In this document: positions 1 to 7,467 of the stretch, one piece after another
Numbering within the stretch: the stretch's first letter is position 1
Layout: the number at the start of each line of letters is the position of its first letter
Origin: Planctomycetaceae bacterium
Lineage (GTDB): Bacteria > Planctomycetota > Planctomycetia > Planctomycetales > Planctomycetaceae
DNA length: 64,000 bases
NCBI GenBank assembly: GCA_021732995.1
Contig: JAKFWA010000122.1
Span: 1 to 64,000, forward strand
Direction: 5' to 3'
The notes under the pieces: model-generated
The model's input: the letters and a program-made list of their open reading frames with translations, nothing else
Told to the model about the DNA's origin: nothing
Databases searched by the model: none
Program-made: the position numbers and the translations under genes

Positions 1-49
1 GGAGTTAGCGATCCTCACTCAGTTCGAAGGTAGAACCCATCACCCCCGA

Positions 50-80
50 CCCCTCTCCCCGGCAATACCGGGGCGAGGGG
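50..80. repeat. Hairpin repeat in gene-free left end
   Basis: Arms 50-62 and 68-80 are reverse complements except for one base, with a 5-base loop. It sits in the 507-base stretch before the first gene, in which I find only repeats and no coding sequence; the short minus-strand frame over 15-236 is made of repeat sequence and is not a credible gene. Confidence 0.75.
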
Positions 81-100
81 AGATTGGGCGCATGAATTAA

Positions 101-261
101 TGTGCCGCTCAGTAACCGCACATTGGTATTTGCGCCGGGAGGGCGAGGCTCCTGCCGAGCCGCATGGGTGAATCAGCTTTGCCACTAGCACCCGGCTCAG
201 CAGGAGCTTCGCCCTCCCAATCATGGTGCCGCGCAATGACCAATGTGCGGCTCAGTAAACG
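101..261. repeat. MITE-like nested palindrome flanked by direct repeats
   Basis: Inner 25-base arms at 137-161 and 194-218 are reverse complements with two mismatches. An outer 11-base inverted pair lies at 116-126 and 239-249. Around it, 101-118 and 244-261 are direct repeats identical at 16 of 18 positions, as a target duplication or ancient tandem copy would be. No protein is encoded inside. I read it as a small non-autonomous palindromic element; its transposase, if any, is not in this window. Confidence 0.7.
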
Positions 262-343
262 TCTCTACGAAGACCGTGCGCGGTATAATAATACTCTTTG
301 CGGCCCACAACGCCCGAAGGTCTCCAGTTCCGCGTGATTTGAC

Positions 344-501
344 TCGGGAGACTTGCGGTCGCATTTATGGCTCGGTCGGAGATTGAGTCTTGTGGTCGGC
401 ACTCTCCGTGTGCCGACATGCCCGCACACGGAGAGTGCGGGCCACTTGCCGCGCGTCGCTGCTGACGGGAGACCTACGGTCGCACTTTCGGGCTCGTCAG
501 G
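344..501. repeat. Two copies of dispersed GGGAGACC/GGCTCGGTC repeat plus a palindrome
   Basis: Copy A (344-400) and copy B (466-501) share the core GGGAGAC..GGTCGCA followed by a GGCTCG box. Between them, 399-413 and 424-438 are perfect 15-base inverted arms containing CACTCTCCGTGTG. Related copies occur at 2635-2683, 4527-4615, 6613-6647, 7395-7462, and the CACTCTCC palindrome recurs at 19981-20004. All are intergenic. They lie just downstream of the gene ending at 508. Confidence 0.65.
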
Positions 502-507
502 ACAATC

Positions 508-1263
508 TCAGGGTGCCGCGAACGTGCTGTCGTCGAGCTTTTCTTCGAGTTTGAGTTCCGTCACATCAAGTTCCGCGTGCGGTTTGCCTTCGCGTTTAAC
601 GATGATCTTCATGGCCTGCTGAGTCCCCTCAACTTCTTTATACTCACTCAGAAATGTTTCTTCCGAAACCAACTGCTGCGTCTCGTCGTCGCGCGTCTGG
701 GATTGAATTTTCACGAGACGATACGTCTCCTTGTCGAACAGCAAACTGACGTCACGACTGCCGGGGCGCGACGCGTTGATTCCGACGGCCGGGCGCCCTT
801 CAATAGCTGTCTCGCCCATCGCCGAGAGCGTCACCGATTTGTCGGTGAGTGGCAGCAGCGTCGCCAGCCAATCCGCCTGTGCTTCGAGCTTGGCATCGGC
901 CAGTTTTTCGGCGTCCATTTCGACCTTGGTATCGCCAATCTTCAACCAGCCCCGATCACGATTCAGCACGTGCACGATGCGTAACGTCTGACCGTCGATA
1001 TTCAGAGAAATGTCAATCCGCTGCTGGTCGCCTTTTTGAGTCGCCAGATCGCCGCTGAAGGGGATCATGGCCCCGTTAGCGTGGATCGTCCCCTTCAGTT
1101 TCGCGGTGGACGCGCTGAACTTGGCGAGCTTGTCCGCACCGCCGTGCGACCGGATCGCCTTGTCCAAGATGGCTCGCAGCGCCGGATCGTCCGCAGCCTC
1201 GCCGAGACTCATCCCACCCAGAATCAGCACGCCAACAATGGTCAGCCTCAGAAGTTGCCGCAT
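508..1263 (-). CDS. Secreted protein, LolA-like fold suspected
   Basis: The product is 251 residues from the ATG at 1263. That start is preferred over one 11 codons upstream because GAGGA lies a few bases before it and it begins a clean signal peptide (MRQLLRLTIVGVLILGG, cleaved near GEAADD). The mature part has alternating short beta-strand patterns, a helix with SHGGADKLAKF near its start, and phrases such as GRPAVGIN and DKETYRLVKIQSQ, as in periplasmic outer-membrane-lipoprotein-sorting-like or DUF620-type proteins. No catalytic motif is visible. It stands alone, upstream of the repeat field at 1-507. The LolA-like fold is inference; the secreted status is well supported. Confidence 0.75.
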   Translation of the reverse strand: MRQLLRLTIVGVLILGGMSLGEAADDPALRAILDKAIRSHGGADKLAKFSASTAKLKGTIHANGAMIPFSGDLATQKGDQQRIDISLNIDGQTLRIVHVLNRDRGWLKIGDTKVEMDAEKLADAKLEAQADWLATLLPLTDKSVTLSAMGETAIEGRPAVGINASRPGSRDVSLLFDKETYRLVKIQSQTRDDETQQLVSEETFLSEYKEVEGTQQAMKIIVKREGKPHAELDVTELKLEEKLDDSTFAAP

Positions 1264-1446
1264 GTCATCCTCGCATTCGTGAAAGGGCCGTTTCAAATGT
1301 TACGTTGGGCTCTGTACTCAACGTGGCTACCCAATCGAACGTGGCGATGGTTTCATCGGATCAAATCTTCCGGACATCTCGGCGAAATCTGATCGCACAC
1401 CTTTGTCGTCCCGCCTGCAGCAGTGAGTCGGCCTGTCCGTTGAAGA

Positions 1447-2574
1447 CTACTTCGGTTGATCCTTCAAGAAGTGTTTGAAGAAGTTGTAGACCTGCGCATT
1501 TGATTCGGCGGTGGGGGTGTGACCGTTGCGCATGGTCATGGCGACTCGATCACTGTGGCCCAGGAACTTGTTGACGGCGATGGTGTGATTGAGCGCGATC
1601 CAATGGTTGGGCCGGTCCTGTGCTCCGCCGGAAACCAGAAACGGACGCGGCGCCATCAGCGCATGGAGTTCGTGCATATCGCGACCGTCGGCCAATAGCG
1701 TCTTGTAAGCGCCGGTTCGCGGGAGATCGGCGGTGGGGATACCCGGCTTGCGCTGCAGGCTGTCCGGCTGATCGAAGTCGTGACCGAGATACCACTTCTC
1801 CCAGTAGTTGGCGTTGCCATCTTTCTCGTTCCACACGATGCCGGGATCGACCCAGACGGCGCAGGCAAATCGCTCGTGCAGACACGACGCGAACATGGCC
1901 CACTTACCGCCGAAGGAATGGCCGACAATCCCGATACGCTGCGGGTCTACCTGCGGCAGATTCGCCAAAGCATTACTGCAATTCGCCGCCGCATAGGCCA
2001 TGAACGACAGCGGCTGAATCGGCTTTCGATTCGCGTTGTTCTCTTGCGTGATACCGCCGATGCAGAGCGTCACAAAACCCTGCCTGGCGAGTTGATACCC
2101 GAAGTCGACTGTGCCGCGCGCTTTCTCATTCAGCCCCGCACTATCCGCTGAGCCATACCACGTTACCAGCACGGCCGGGAATGGACCGGGACCATCGGGT
2201 ATCAACAAGTATTGGGGCCCGATGACTCGACCCGGCGAAACTTCGATCTCCAGCTTGTGCCGCGTGAAGTTTTCGACGTGTTCCTGCTGCTGGTAGTTGA
2301 GCCGAGGTTTCTCGACGAGTTCGGGCCACGGCCCCATGACGGCGTGCCAGTCCTTGAGGATCTCACTGCGTCGCCGCGGCCAATCCTGCGGTGACCTGAC
2401 GGGTGAGCCGTCATTGAACTTGAGCGGCGAACGATACTCGCCGAGCTGGCCTTGAAACTCTTCCGGTGGCTGAAAGAACTTCTTCATTTCCGACCAGGAA
2501 GCGTCCTCCTCAGCTCGCAGGCCCGACGGAATCATCAAAGCCACGAACAGCCAAAGCAGTTTCAGTTTCTGCAT
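1447..2574 (-). CDS. Secreted alpha/beta hydrolase (acetyl-xylan-esterase/dienelactone-hydrolase-like)
   Basis: The product is 375 residues from the ATG at 2574, preceded by GGGGA about 9 bases upstream; the longer frame adds 14 residues before the signal peptide MQKLKLLWLFVALMIPSGL. The nucleophile elbow GHSFGG places the serine near residue 220. An Asp and NGH near the C-terminus (about residue 350) would complete the triad. The region between carries the FPAVLVTWYG beta-strand and an oxyanion-type loop. Family members hydrolyse esters of acylated sugars or peptides in the periplasm; the substrate cannot be told from sequence. A gene-free stretch of repeats separates it from the pseudopilin gene. 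Confidence 0.85.
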   Translation of the reverse strand: MQKLKLLWLFVALMIPSGLRAEEDASWSEMKKFFQPPEEFQGQLGEYRSPLKFNDGSPVRSPQDWPRRRSEILKDWHAVMGPWPELVEKPRLNYQQQEHVENFTRHKLEIEVSPGRVIGPQYLLIPDGPGPFPAVLVTWYGSADSAGLNEKARGTVDFGYQLARQGFVTLCIGGITQENNANRKPIQPLSFMAYAAANCSNALANLPQVDPQRIGIVGHSFGGKWAMFASCLHERFACAVWVDPGIVWNEKDGNANYWEKWYLGHDFDQPDSLQRKPGIPTADLPRTGAYKTLLADGRDMHELHALMAPRPFLVSGGAQDRPNHWIALNHTIAVNKFLGHSDRVAMTMRNGHTPTAESNAQVYNFFKHFLKDQPK

Positions 2575-2634
2575 CGTGTTATTCCCCGGAATGCGTTCTG
2601 GGCGTTGCCGAATCATTCATGTGATCCCAAGACG

Positions 2635-2683
2635 TGTTGTTGTCGCCGGTCTCCGACCAAGCCACAACGCCGCGCGGGTTCTT
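2635..2683. repeat. Dispersed repeat copy (GGTCTCCGACC type)
   Basis: This copy is nearly identical to 6613-6647: both read GTTGTTGT, then CCGGTCTC, then CCGA or CCAAGCCACAAC. It is the reverse-complement orientation of the copies at 344-501 and 7395-7462. The whole gap 2575-3027 otherwise shows no gene; a minus-strand frame over 2832-3209 is antisense to the pseudopilin leader and is not credible. The promoter of the pseudopilin gene must lie here but I see no clear consensus boxes. Confidence 0.65.
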
Positions 2684-3027
2684 GTGAGTGCGGTCTTGAG
2701 CCAGCCTATCTCGGGCAGCAGCGAACCACAGTGCGCTGAATGCGGCCAACCGGGCTCACCCGCCGGCACAGTCTGGGCATGTCTTGGTTGATGGCGGAAC
2801 TGTCAGAATAATCACGCATATATCCGAAGCATCAAGCCCTTCGAATGTCTTCCACCCTGCGGAACTCGGGAGCAGCAATCGGGCGCTTGAAAGCGCTTCG
2901 TCTGCCGCCTACTTTACCCCTCCCGCCATCAACCCGCGGTCCCCCGCCGGGCTCTTCTCGTTGAAGCTTCCTGCCTCTGATTTGCTGTCTACCCCTTTCC
3001 AACTTACTACTTTTGGAGTGGCTCGAG

Positions 3028-4068
3028 ATGAAATCGCATCTCCGCGACTCGGCGCGCTTGCCGTCTCGCCGTGGTTTTACGTTGATTGAATTGCTCGTGG
3101 TGATCGCCATTATTGCCGTGCTGGTGGCACTACTATTGCCAGCAGTACAGCAGGCCCGCGAATCCGCTCGCCGAAGCGATTGTAAAAACAAGCTGAAACA
3201 GCTCGGCATCGCAATTCATAACATCCACGAAACCACCAATAAATTCCCGAGGAATTACATCCAGGTGGGTACCAATGCGTGGGAAGCGCTCAGCGCGAAT
3301 TACACCATCCTGCCGTATCTCGACTCAGTAACCGCCTTTGAAGCGGCTCAAGATAATCTCAGCAATTGGAGCTGGATTTATAACAACACGATGAACATCA
3401 GCTTGAGTGCGTTCCGGTGCCCCTCCGCATTGGATGGCTCAAGGCGAGGAACCCACCCACAAGGCTGGGACGGTCCCGGTACCAACTACGCCTGGTCAAC
3501 GGGCAGCTCGGTGGAAACCGTCTGGGCAGGAACTCGGTTCAACGGGATTATTGCCTACAGTGTCGACCGCAAGATGGCGGACGTAACTGACGGGCTGTCG
3601 AACACCATACTTGCTTCTGAGATCCTCTCCGGCTCCGGACAAACCGGCACATCCGGAAAGTATCCCTACGACATTTTCTATACAGGCAACGGCCTGTTCA
3701 ACGCTGTGGTGAATAAAGACTTCCCCACGCGGGCGGAATTGAACGCCATCGGCAGCGCGGCACGGACCAGTCCCATTGGTTTCAGGTCGAACAACGGCAC
3801 GATGTGGGCCTGGTATGCTGCGGCTCAATCCACGTTTACGACCGCCGCGCCGCCCAACTGGGAGTGGCCAACGGCGGGCGGCGACTGCTGTCCTGGTGGC
3901 GCTCACGACTGGGGCTTTGGCATCATTCCTGCGAGGAGTATGCACTCAGGTGGCGTGAATGCAGTCATGGGCGACGGTGCTGTGCGGTTCATTGGCGACA
4001 GCGTCGATTTGGTAACATACCAACGTCTGGGCAATCGCAACGACGGCGAGCCGATCGGTGAGTTTTAG
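3028..4068 (+). CDS. DUF1559 pseudopilin-like protein
   Basis: The product is 346 residues from the ATG at 3028, which has GGAG 9 bases upstream. The N-terminus carries a type IV prepilin signal: SRRGFTLIELLVVIAIIA, with the processing Gly16-Phe17 bond and Glu21 at mature position 5, followed by a hydrophobic helix. The DUF1559 (SBP_bac_10) domain follows, including the usual closing motif MHSGGVNAVMGDGAVRFI. Planctomycetes encode many such proteins; they are thought to be pseudopilins of a type II-like assembly, but their function is unproven. The lipoprotein gene 105 bases downstream is the usual partner. Confidence 0.95.
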   Translation: MKSHLRDSARLPSRRGFTLIELLVVIAIIAVLVALLLPAVQQARESARRSDCKNKLKQLGIAIHNIHETTNKFPRNYIQVGTNAWEALSANYTILPYLDSVTAFEAAQDNLSNWSWIYNNTMNISLSAFRCPSALDGSRRGTHPQGWDGPGTNYAWSTGSSVETVWAGTRFNGIIAYSVDRKMADVTDGLSNTILASEILSGSGQTGTSGKYPYDIFYTGNGLFNAVVNKDFPTRAELNAIGSAARTSPIGFRSNNGTMWAWYAAAQSTFTTAAPPNWEWPTAGGDCCPGGAHDWGFGIIPARSMHSGGVNAVMGDGAVRFIGDSVDLVTYQRLGNRNDGEPIGEF

Positions 4069-4173
4069 AACCGTATCAGTATCAGGAATTGGGGCATCTC
4101 GGCTTTGCCGCGCCCCACATTCTGCACAGATTTCCTGCCCACCATTTATCAAGTGAAGATAAGAGTGAAGACC

Positions 4174-4509
4174 ATGTCCCGTCGCCTCGTGCTGTTATTC
4201 GGACTCATTGTGATCGCTGTCGCGGGTTGCGGCGGCGTCAGTTCCGTCAAGGAACAAGACGTTGAGGTGAAGGTATCCAACGATCCGCTGCACGAGCCGC
4301 GGATGATTTTAAAGCAGTACGCCGAAGGCCAGCCTATGGGCAGCGAAGCGAGCAATTTTCCAGCGTTGATCGAATCGGTCCGCAAGACTGACGCGGACCG
4401 CGCCGACGTTCTGGAAAAGGGCTTACAGGAAATCAAGGACGCTCCTGTCGAAGCCAGGCCGAATAAAGCCAAAGAGCTGCTCACCAAACTGCAGCCATCA
4501 ATGACTTAA
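4174..4509 (+). CDS. Small lipoprotein downstream of the pseudopilin
   Basis: The product is 111 residues from the ATG at 4174. It begins MSRRLVLLFGLIVIAVAGCGG: a lipoprotein signal with lipobox VAGC. The mature part is hydrophilic and helical, rich in Lys, Glu and Asp (for example ALIESVRKTDADRADVLEKG), with no recognised domain. The frame can be extended 23 codons upstream, but that would bury the signal peptide. Short lipoproteins following DUF1559 genes are common in planctomycetes, so the two are probably co-transcribed and used together; the role is unknown. Confidence 0.85.
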   Translation: MSRRLVLLFGLIVIAVAGCGGVSSVKEQDVEVKVSNDPLHEPRMILKQYAEGQPMGSEASNFPALIESVRKTDADRADVLEKGLQEIKDAPVEARPNKAKELLTKLQPSMT

Positions 4510-4526
4510 GGTCAAGCCTGCCGCCC

Positions 4527-4615
4527 TGTTGTGGTCAGTCTCCCGACCGAGCCTTGTGATCGCCACTCTCCGCGTGTGGTTCTTGCGGGAGATTTGCGAC
4601 TCAATCAGGAGACCC
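4527..4615. repeat. Dispersed repeat copy, degenerate
   Basis: It contains GTTGTGGTCAGTCTCCCGACCGAG, then CACTCTCCGCGTGTGG, then GGGAGATTTGCGAC and CAGGAGACCC. It thus combines the two repeat cores seen apart at 344-501. It lies between convergent genes ending at 4509 and 4652. Confidence 0.55.
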
Positions 4616-4651
4616 GGACACGATGTCGCGTGAGCTCTTCCCATCTGGCGT

Positions 4652-5215
4652 TTAGCTTGTGGGAGGGTGTGCTTTCACGACTACGACTTCGTGGGAAACG
4701 TAGTCCTCGGGCGGCAGTGCGGCAGGTCTCAGATTGCCATAGCTGGACTCGCTGGCTTTGAACGGTACTGAGCTCCCGGGCTGTATCTCCAAGGCGTATG
4801 ACCACTGAAAAGTATCCACGATTTTCTTCTGCGAGTCGTAGCAGCGAATTTGCAGAGTGATCGACGCTATGGGCTGGGTGCCGTTATTGCGCAGGACACC
4901 GATCACTGCTGGCACTGTTTGTGGGCGCTGCTCCGTATGAATCGCCGGTGGAAGCAATCGCGATTCTTGAACTTCCACAACGTCAGCATAGTTAGGTGGC
5001 GGTTCGCGTCGCAGGCTCTGCTTACGATGGTCGGCGATCGTTAACAGAACATCCGTAAGAATGCCGAGCACAAACACGGCGGCCAGTAGCACGCCCAGCC
5101 AAGCTGCCCAGATGAAACCCTTCTGCTGGTACGCGTGGCAATGAGGGCATTTCCGAGACCGGCGGTCAATCGGCTGGAAACATCCGCGACACAACCTTTG
5201 CGAATCGGCGGTCAT
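4652..5215 (-). CDS. Zinc-ribbon membrane protein with extracytoplasmic domain
   Basis: The product is 187 residues; its ATG at 5215 has AGAGGAG close upstream. The N-terminus is a zinc ribbon with two CxxC pairs (CRGCFQPIDRRSRKCPHC), followed by one transmembrane helix (about residues 33-60) and a C-terminal domain of beta-strand character with PAVIGVLRNNGTQPIASITLQI, which resembles FxLYD-type domains. Such proteins put a DUF-type sandwich domain outside the membrane with the ribbon in the cytoplasm. It is the last of four minus-strand membrane-protein genes (7242 to 4652). Its function is unknown. Confidence 0.8.
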   Translation of the reverse strand: MTADSQRLCRGCFQPIDRRSRKCPHCHAYQQKGFIWAAWLGVLLAAVFVLGILTDVLLTIADHRKQSLRREPPPNYADVVEVQESRLLPPAIHTEQRPQTVPAVIGVLRNNGTQPIASITLQIRCYDSQKKIVDTFQWSYALEIQPGSSVPFKASESSYGNLRPAALPPEDYVSHEVVVVKAHPPTS

Positions 5216-5277
5216 GCTTGCTCCTCTTAAGCCACCTGCTTATTCCGCGCCTGGATGCAGGCGAAGTGATGGCAACG

Positions 5278-5670
5278 TTAGGTGGATTCTTGCGCGTGCG
5301 GCAGCGGTGAGCAGAAAATACCGTGATAGTCTTGGCTGAGGAGGGCTTTGATGATCAGCGTGACCGTGACGAAGCTTTGCACGGCCAGGATCTTGAGCCA
5401 GTCGATGTCCGACAGCAGTGACCAGGCGGCGACGTTCACAATGAAAGTGGCGGCCCAGAAGAGTTCCGCATTGCGGTGAATTCGGAACACGTTGCAGAAG
5501 AGGAAGAAGTGGCCCAAGGTGATCGGCAGGAGCCAGACCGTGGTGCCGATCACGGGATGCAACAGCCATGTGGCGACGGCAAAGATGAGAATGGCCAGAA
5601 GATCAACTGCTGAGAATCGAAAGCCGCGTCGCCGTTTGCCGAGTTCGCTGAGCTTGGACAGCACGCTCAT
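5278..5670 (-). CDS. Small multi-span membrane protein
   Basis: The product is 130 residues from the ATG at 5670, preceded by GAGGAG 8 bases upstream. An alternative ATG at 5685 overlaps the stop of the upstream gene as ATGA, so translation may be coupled to it. Three to four hydrophobic segments are visible (about residues 23-45, 47-62, 70-90, 90-110 by reading). I recognise no family. Its tight link to the YdjM-like gene upstream suggests a shared transcript. Confidence 0.7.
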   Translation of the reverse strand: MSVLSKLSELGKRRRGFRFSAVDLLAILIFAVATWLLHPVIGTTVWLLPITLGHFFLFCNVFRIHRNAELFWAATFIVNVAAWSLLSDIDWLKILAVQSFVTVTLIIKALLSQDYHGIFCSPLPHAQEST

Positions 5671-5681
5671 GATCTGACTCC

Positions 5682-6584
5682 TCATACATGCAGATTCACA
5701 GCCTCAACGGTGAACTGCGGGCCGAAGGTCACATCCAGCATTCCGAACGATGTCTTGAAGTTAACGATGCGCAGATCCCTGCATCGGACTGTTTTGCGGT
5801 CAGCGTCTTCCGTGCATTCCACCACATGATACGCCGGTGACAGCGCCGCCATAGCGCGAAATTCCGGCAGCGACTCCACATGCTGCCGAAACTCGGCGTC
5901 GAGGATCTGAACCTCGCCAGTTTTGCGTCTCGATCCGGTCAGAGCATTGAGCAGCCAGGACCGGACTTCGTTGCCCGATCGCTCGCACACGTAAAACATC
6001 CAGGGAGTGAGTGCCGACGGTATCACCGCCACCGCGTCCGCACCCCACAGCCGATGAGCTCGCCGCTTCAGCCTGGCTTTGATACCGACGTAAACACTCA
6101 GGGCGACGCAGTACCACACGCTAACCGGAATGGCTGGCTCAGTGGCTTTCAGCAGGCTACTTAAGACGGGTATCAACGCTGCAATCGTCAGCGTGATGAC
6201 CACGCTGTCGATAAAGAACAGCCACTCCCAGCAGAAGCGCCGCATGGAGAACGGTGCGAGGATACGAACTCCGAACGTATTGGTCAGATCCAGCAGCGTA
6301 TGAAACGCCGCTCCGCCTGCCAATCCGACGGCCAGCCCTGACCACTCCGGCGCGAAGAGTTTTAGTCCCAACCATCCCAGCAAGCCGCCGGACGCAATGA
6401 CGGGCAGAGAATGAGTCCACCCTTGATGCCATTCCAAAAACGCCCGCTTGCCAAAACACCGGCTCAAAGCGTCGAGGTCCGGAACCACGCACCCCAGCAC
6501 AAACCCCGCGCTGACAGCCGTCTCAGTCCCCAGAAACGGCCCGGCAATCACCAATCCCATCATTCCATGCGTGACGATGTCCAT
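5682..6584 (-). CDS. YdjM/DUF457-like inner-membrane metal-dependent hydrolase
   Basis: The product is 300 residues from the ATG at 6584; 49 extra upstream codons are repeat-derived and rejected. It starts MDIVTHGMMGLVIAGPF, and has CVVPDLDAL and WHQGWTHSLPV, the His/Asp motifs of the DUF457 (YdjM) membrane-bound hydrolase family, then FHTLLDLTNTFGVRILAPFS with the further conserved His and Asp and the NTFG turn. About five transmembrane segments precede a soluble C-terminal domain of about 110 residues. Substrate is unknown for the family. It overlaps the next gene by four bases if that gene uses its first ATG. Confidence 0.88.
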   Translation of the reverse strand: MDIVTHGMMGLVIAGPFLGTETAVSAGFVLGCVVPDLDALSRCFGKRAFLEWHQGWTHSLPVIASGGLLGWLGLKLFAPEWSGLAVGLAGGAAFHTLLDLTNTFGVRILAPFSMRRFCWEWLFFIDSVVITLTIAALIPVLSSLLKATEPAIPVSVWYCVALSVYVGIKARLKRRAHRLWGADAVAVIPSALTPWMFYVCERSGNEVRSWLLNALTGSRRKTGEVQILDAEFRQHVESLPEFRAMAALSPAYHVVECTEDADRKTVRCRDLRIVNFKTSFGMLDVTFGPQFTVEAVNLHV

Positions 6585-6612
6585 GATTCGATCGGTAAAC
6601 CTGGTGCGTCTC

Positions 6613-6647
6613 GTGTTGTTGTGACCGGTCTCTGTCCGAGCCACAAC
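6613..6647. repeat. Dispersed repeat copy (GGTCTCTGTCCGAGCC type)
   Basis: It is the close sister of 2635-2683 in the same orientation, lying just upstream of the YdjM-like start codon. It fills most of the 76-base gap to the stop of the preceding gene at 6661. Confidence 0.65.
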
Positions 6648-6660
6648 AAGTACTACGATT

Positions 6661-7242
6661 TCACTGAAGCAGTCTGCGTGCGACCAGCAACACAAGGGCA
6701 GCCAATGCCAGCCCCGGCCACAGAAAGGCATTGATCCAGAGGGTATTAGCCGCCGTCAAGAAGTCGATGGCGAGAAGACGGTCCTCACCGAACGGTTCAG
6801 GAGGCTGATTGCAGGCGGCCCGAAGCTGCGCGGAATACTTACGCCGGATGAAATACCCTTGCACGAATCGGACCTGCAACAGAGCACACCCAGTAAGTGC
6901 GACGAAGAGCGCGACGAGCCTCAGCAAACGGAGAGTCGACGAACAAAGTAGCAGAACGAGTATTGCTCGCTTGATGTACTTGAAGTTTTTGGCATCCTTG
7001 ACGATGGCCTGCATGCATCGAATCGTCGGCAGCGGCAGCATGTCGGTCAGCCGGATAGGTGGAGAAAAGCTCGGCTGCTCCTCAGCGATCCTGGACTGCT
7101 CGGCAGCGATGCGGTTCAACACGGACTCATCCAGAGACCACTCGTGACCACAGTGATCGCACTGTGCGGAGTTCGAGGAAATGGTGCAGTCGTCTCCAGA
7201 GTATCCACAGTTGGGACACTTCAATTCCACCATGACTGGCAT
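6661..7242 (-). CDS. Zinc-ribbon membrane protein
   Basis: The product is 193 residues from the ATG at 7242 (a second ATG three codons on is possible). The N-terminal zinc ribbon has two CxxC pairs (CPNCGYSGDDC... and CDHCGHEW), followed by a helical linker and three hydrophobic segments, one pair near residues 92-128 and one at the C-terminus (about 165-190). No enzyme motif is seen. It is the first of a minus-strand run of four membrane-protein genes ending at 4652, which begins and ends with zinc-ribbon proteins. Confidence 0.78.
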   Translation of the reverse strand: MPVMVELKCPNCGYSGDDCTISSNSAQCDHCGHEWSLDESVLNRIAAEQSRIAEEQPSFSPPIRLTDMLPLPTIRCMQAIVKDAKNFKYIKRAILVLLLCSSTLRLLRLVALFVALTGCALLQVRFVQGYFIRRKYSAQLRAACNQPPEPFGEDRLLAIDFLTAANTLWINAFLWPGLALAALVLLVARRLLQ

Positions 7243-7248
7243 GCTTCT

Positions 7249-7359
7249 TAGCCCTCATCTACGAACCAATTCGCGAACCATCAGCGGGTAATGTGTGAAT
7301 CGTCACAGCCGATCACCGCTGTTCGCGAGGCTCTTAGAACATTCTGCAAATGAGGGCTA
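7249..7359. repeat. Imperfect nested palindrome
   Basis: Outer 10-base arms at 7249-7258 and 7350-7359 (TAGCCCTCAT and its complement) enclose an inner imperfect pair around 7271-7287 and 7316-7328 (TCGCGAAC..CAGCGG). It lies just upstream of the zinc-ribbon gene start, so it may be a small palindromic element or the hairpin of a leader. Confidence 0.4.
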
Positions 7360-7394
7360 GATCACTCCCCGTCGCGTTCAACGCATGCTCGGCG

Positions 7395-7462
7395 TCGGGA
7401 GACCTACGGTCATCTTTGTGGCTCGGTCAAGAGACCAGCCGCAACGATACTCCGCGTGTTTG
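7395..7462. repeat. Dispersed repeat copy (GGGAGACCTACGGTC type)
   Basis: It contains CGGGAGACCTACGGTC, then TTTGTGGCTCGGTCAAGAGACC, then an ACTCCGCGTG box. It matches copies at 344-501 and lies immediately downstream of the WD40-like gene ending at 7468. Confidence 0.65.
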
Positions 7463-7467
7463 AAGAA

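Noticed and set aside
15-236. 73-codon minus-strand open frame
   Set aside because: It consists of the palindromic repeat at 101-261 and has no protein features.
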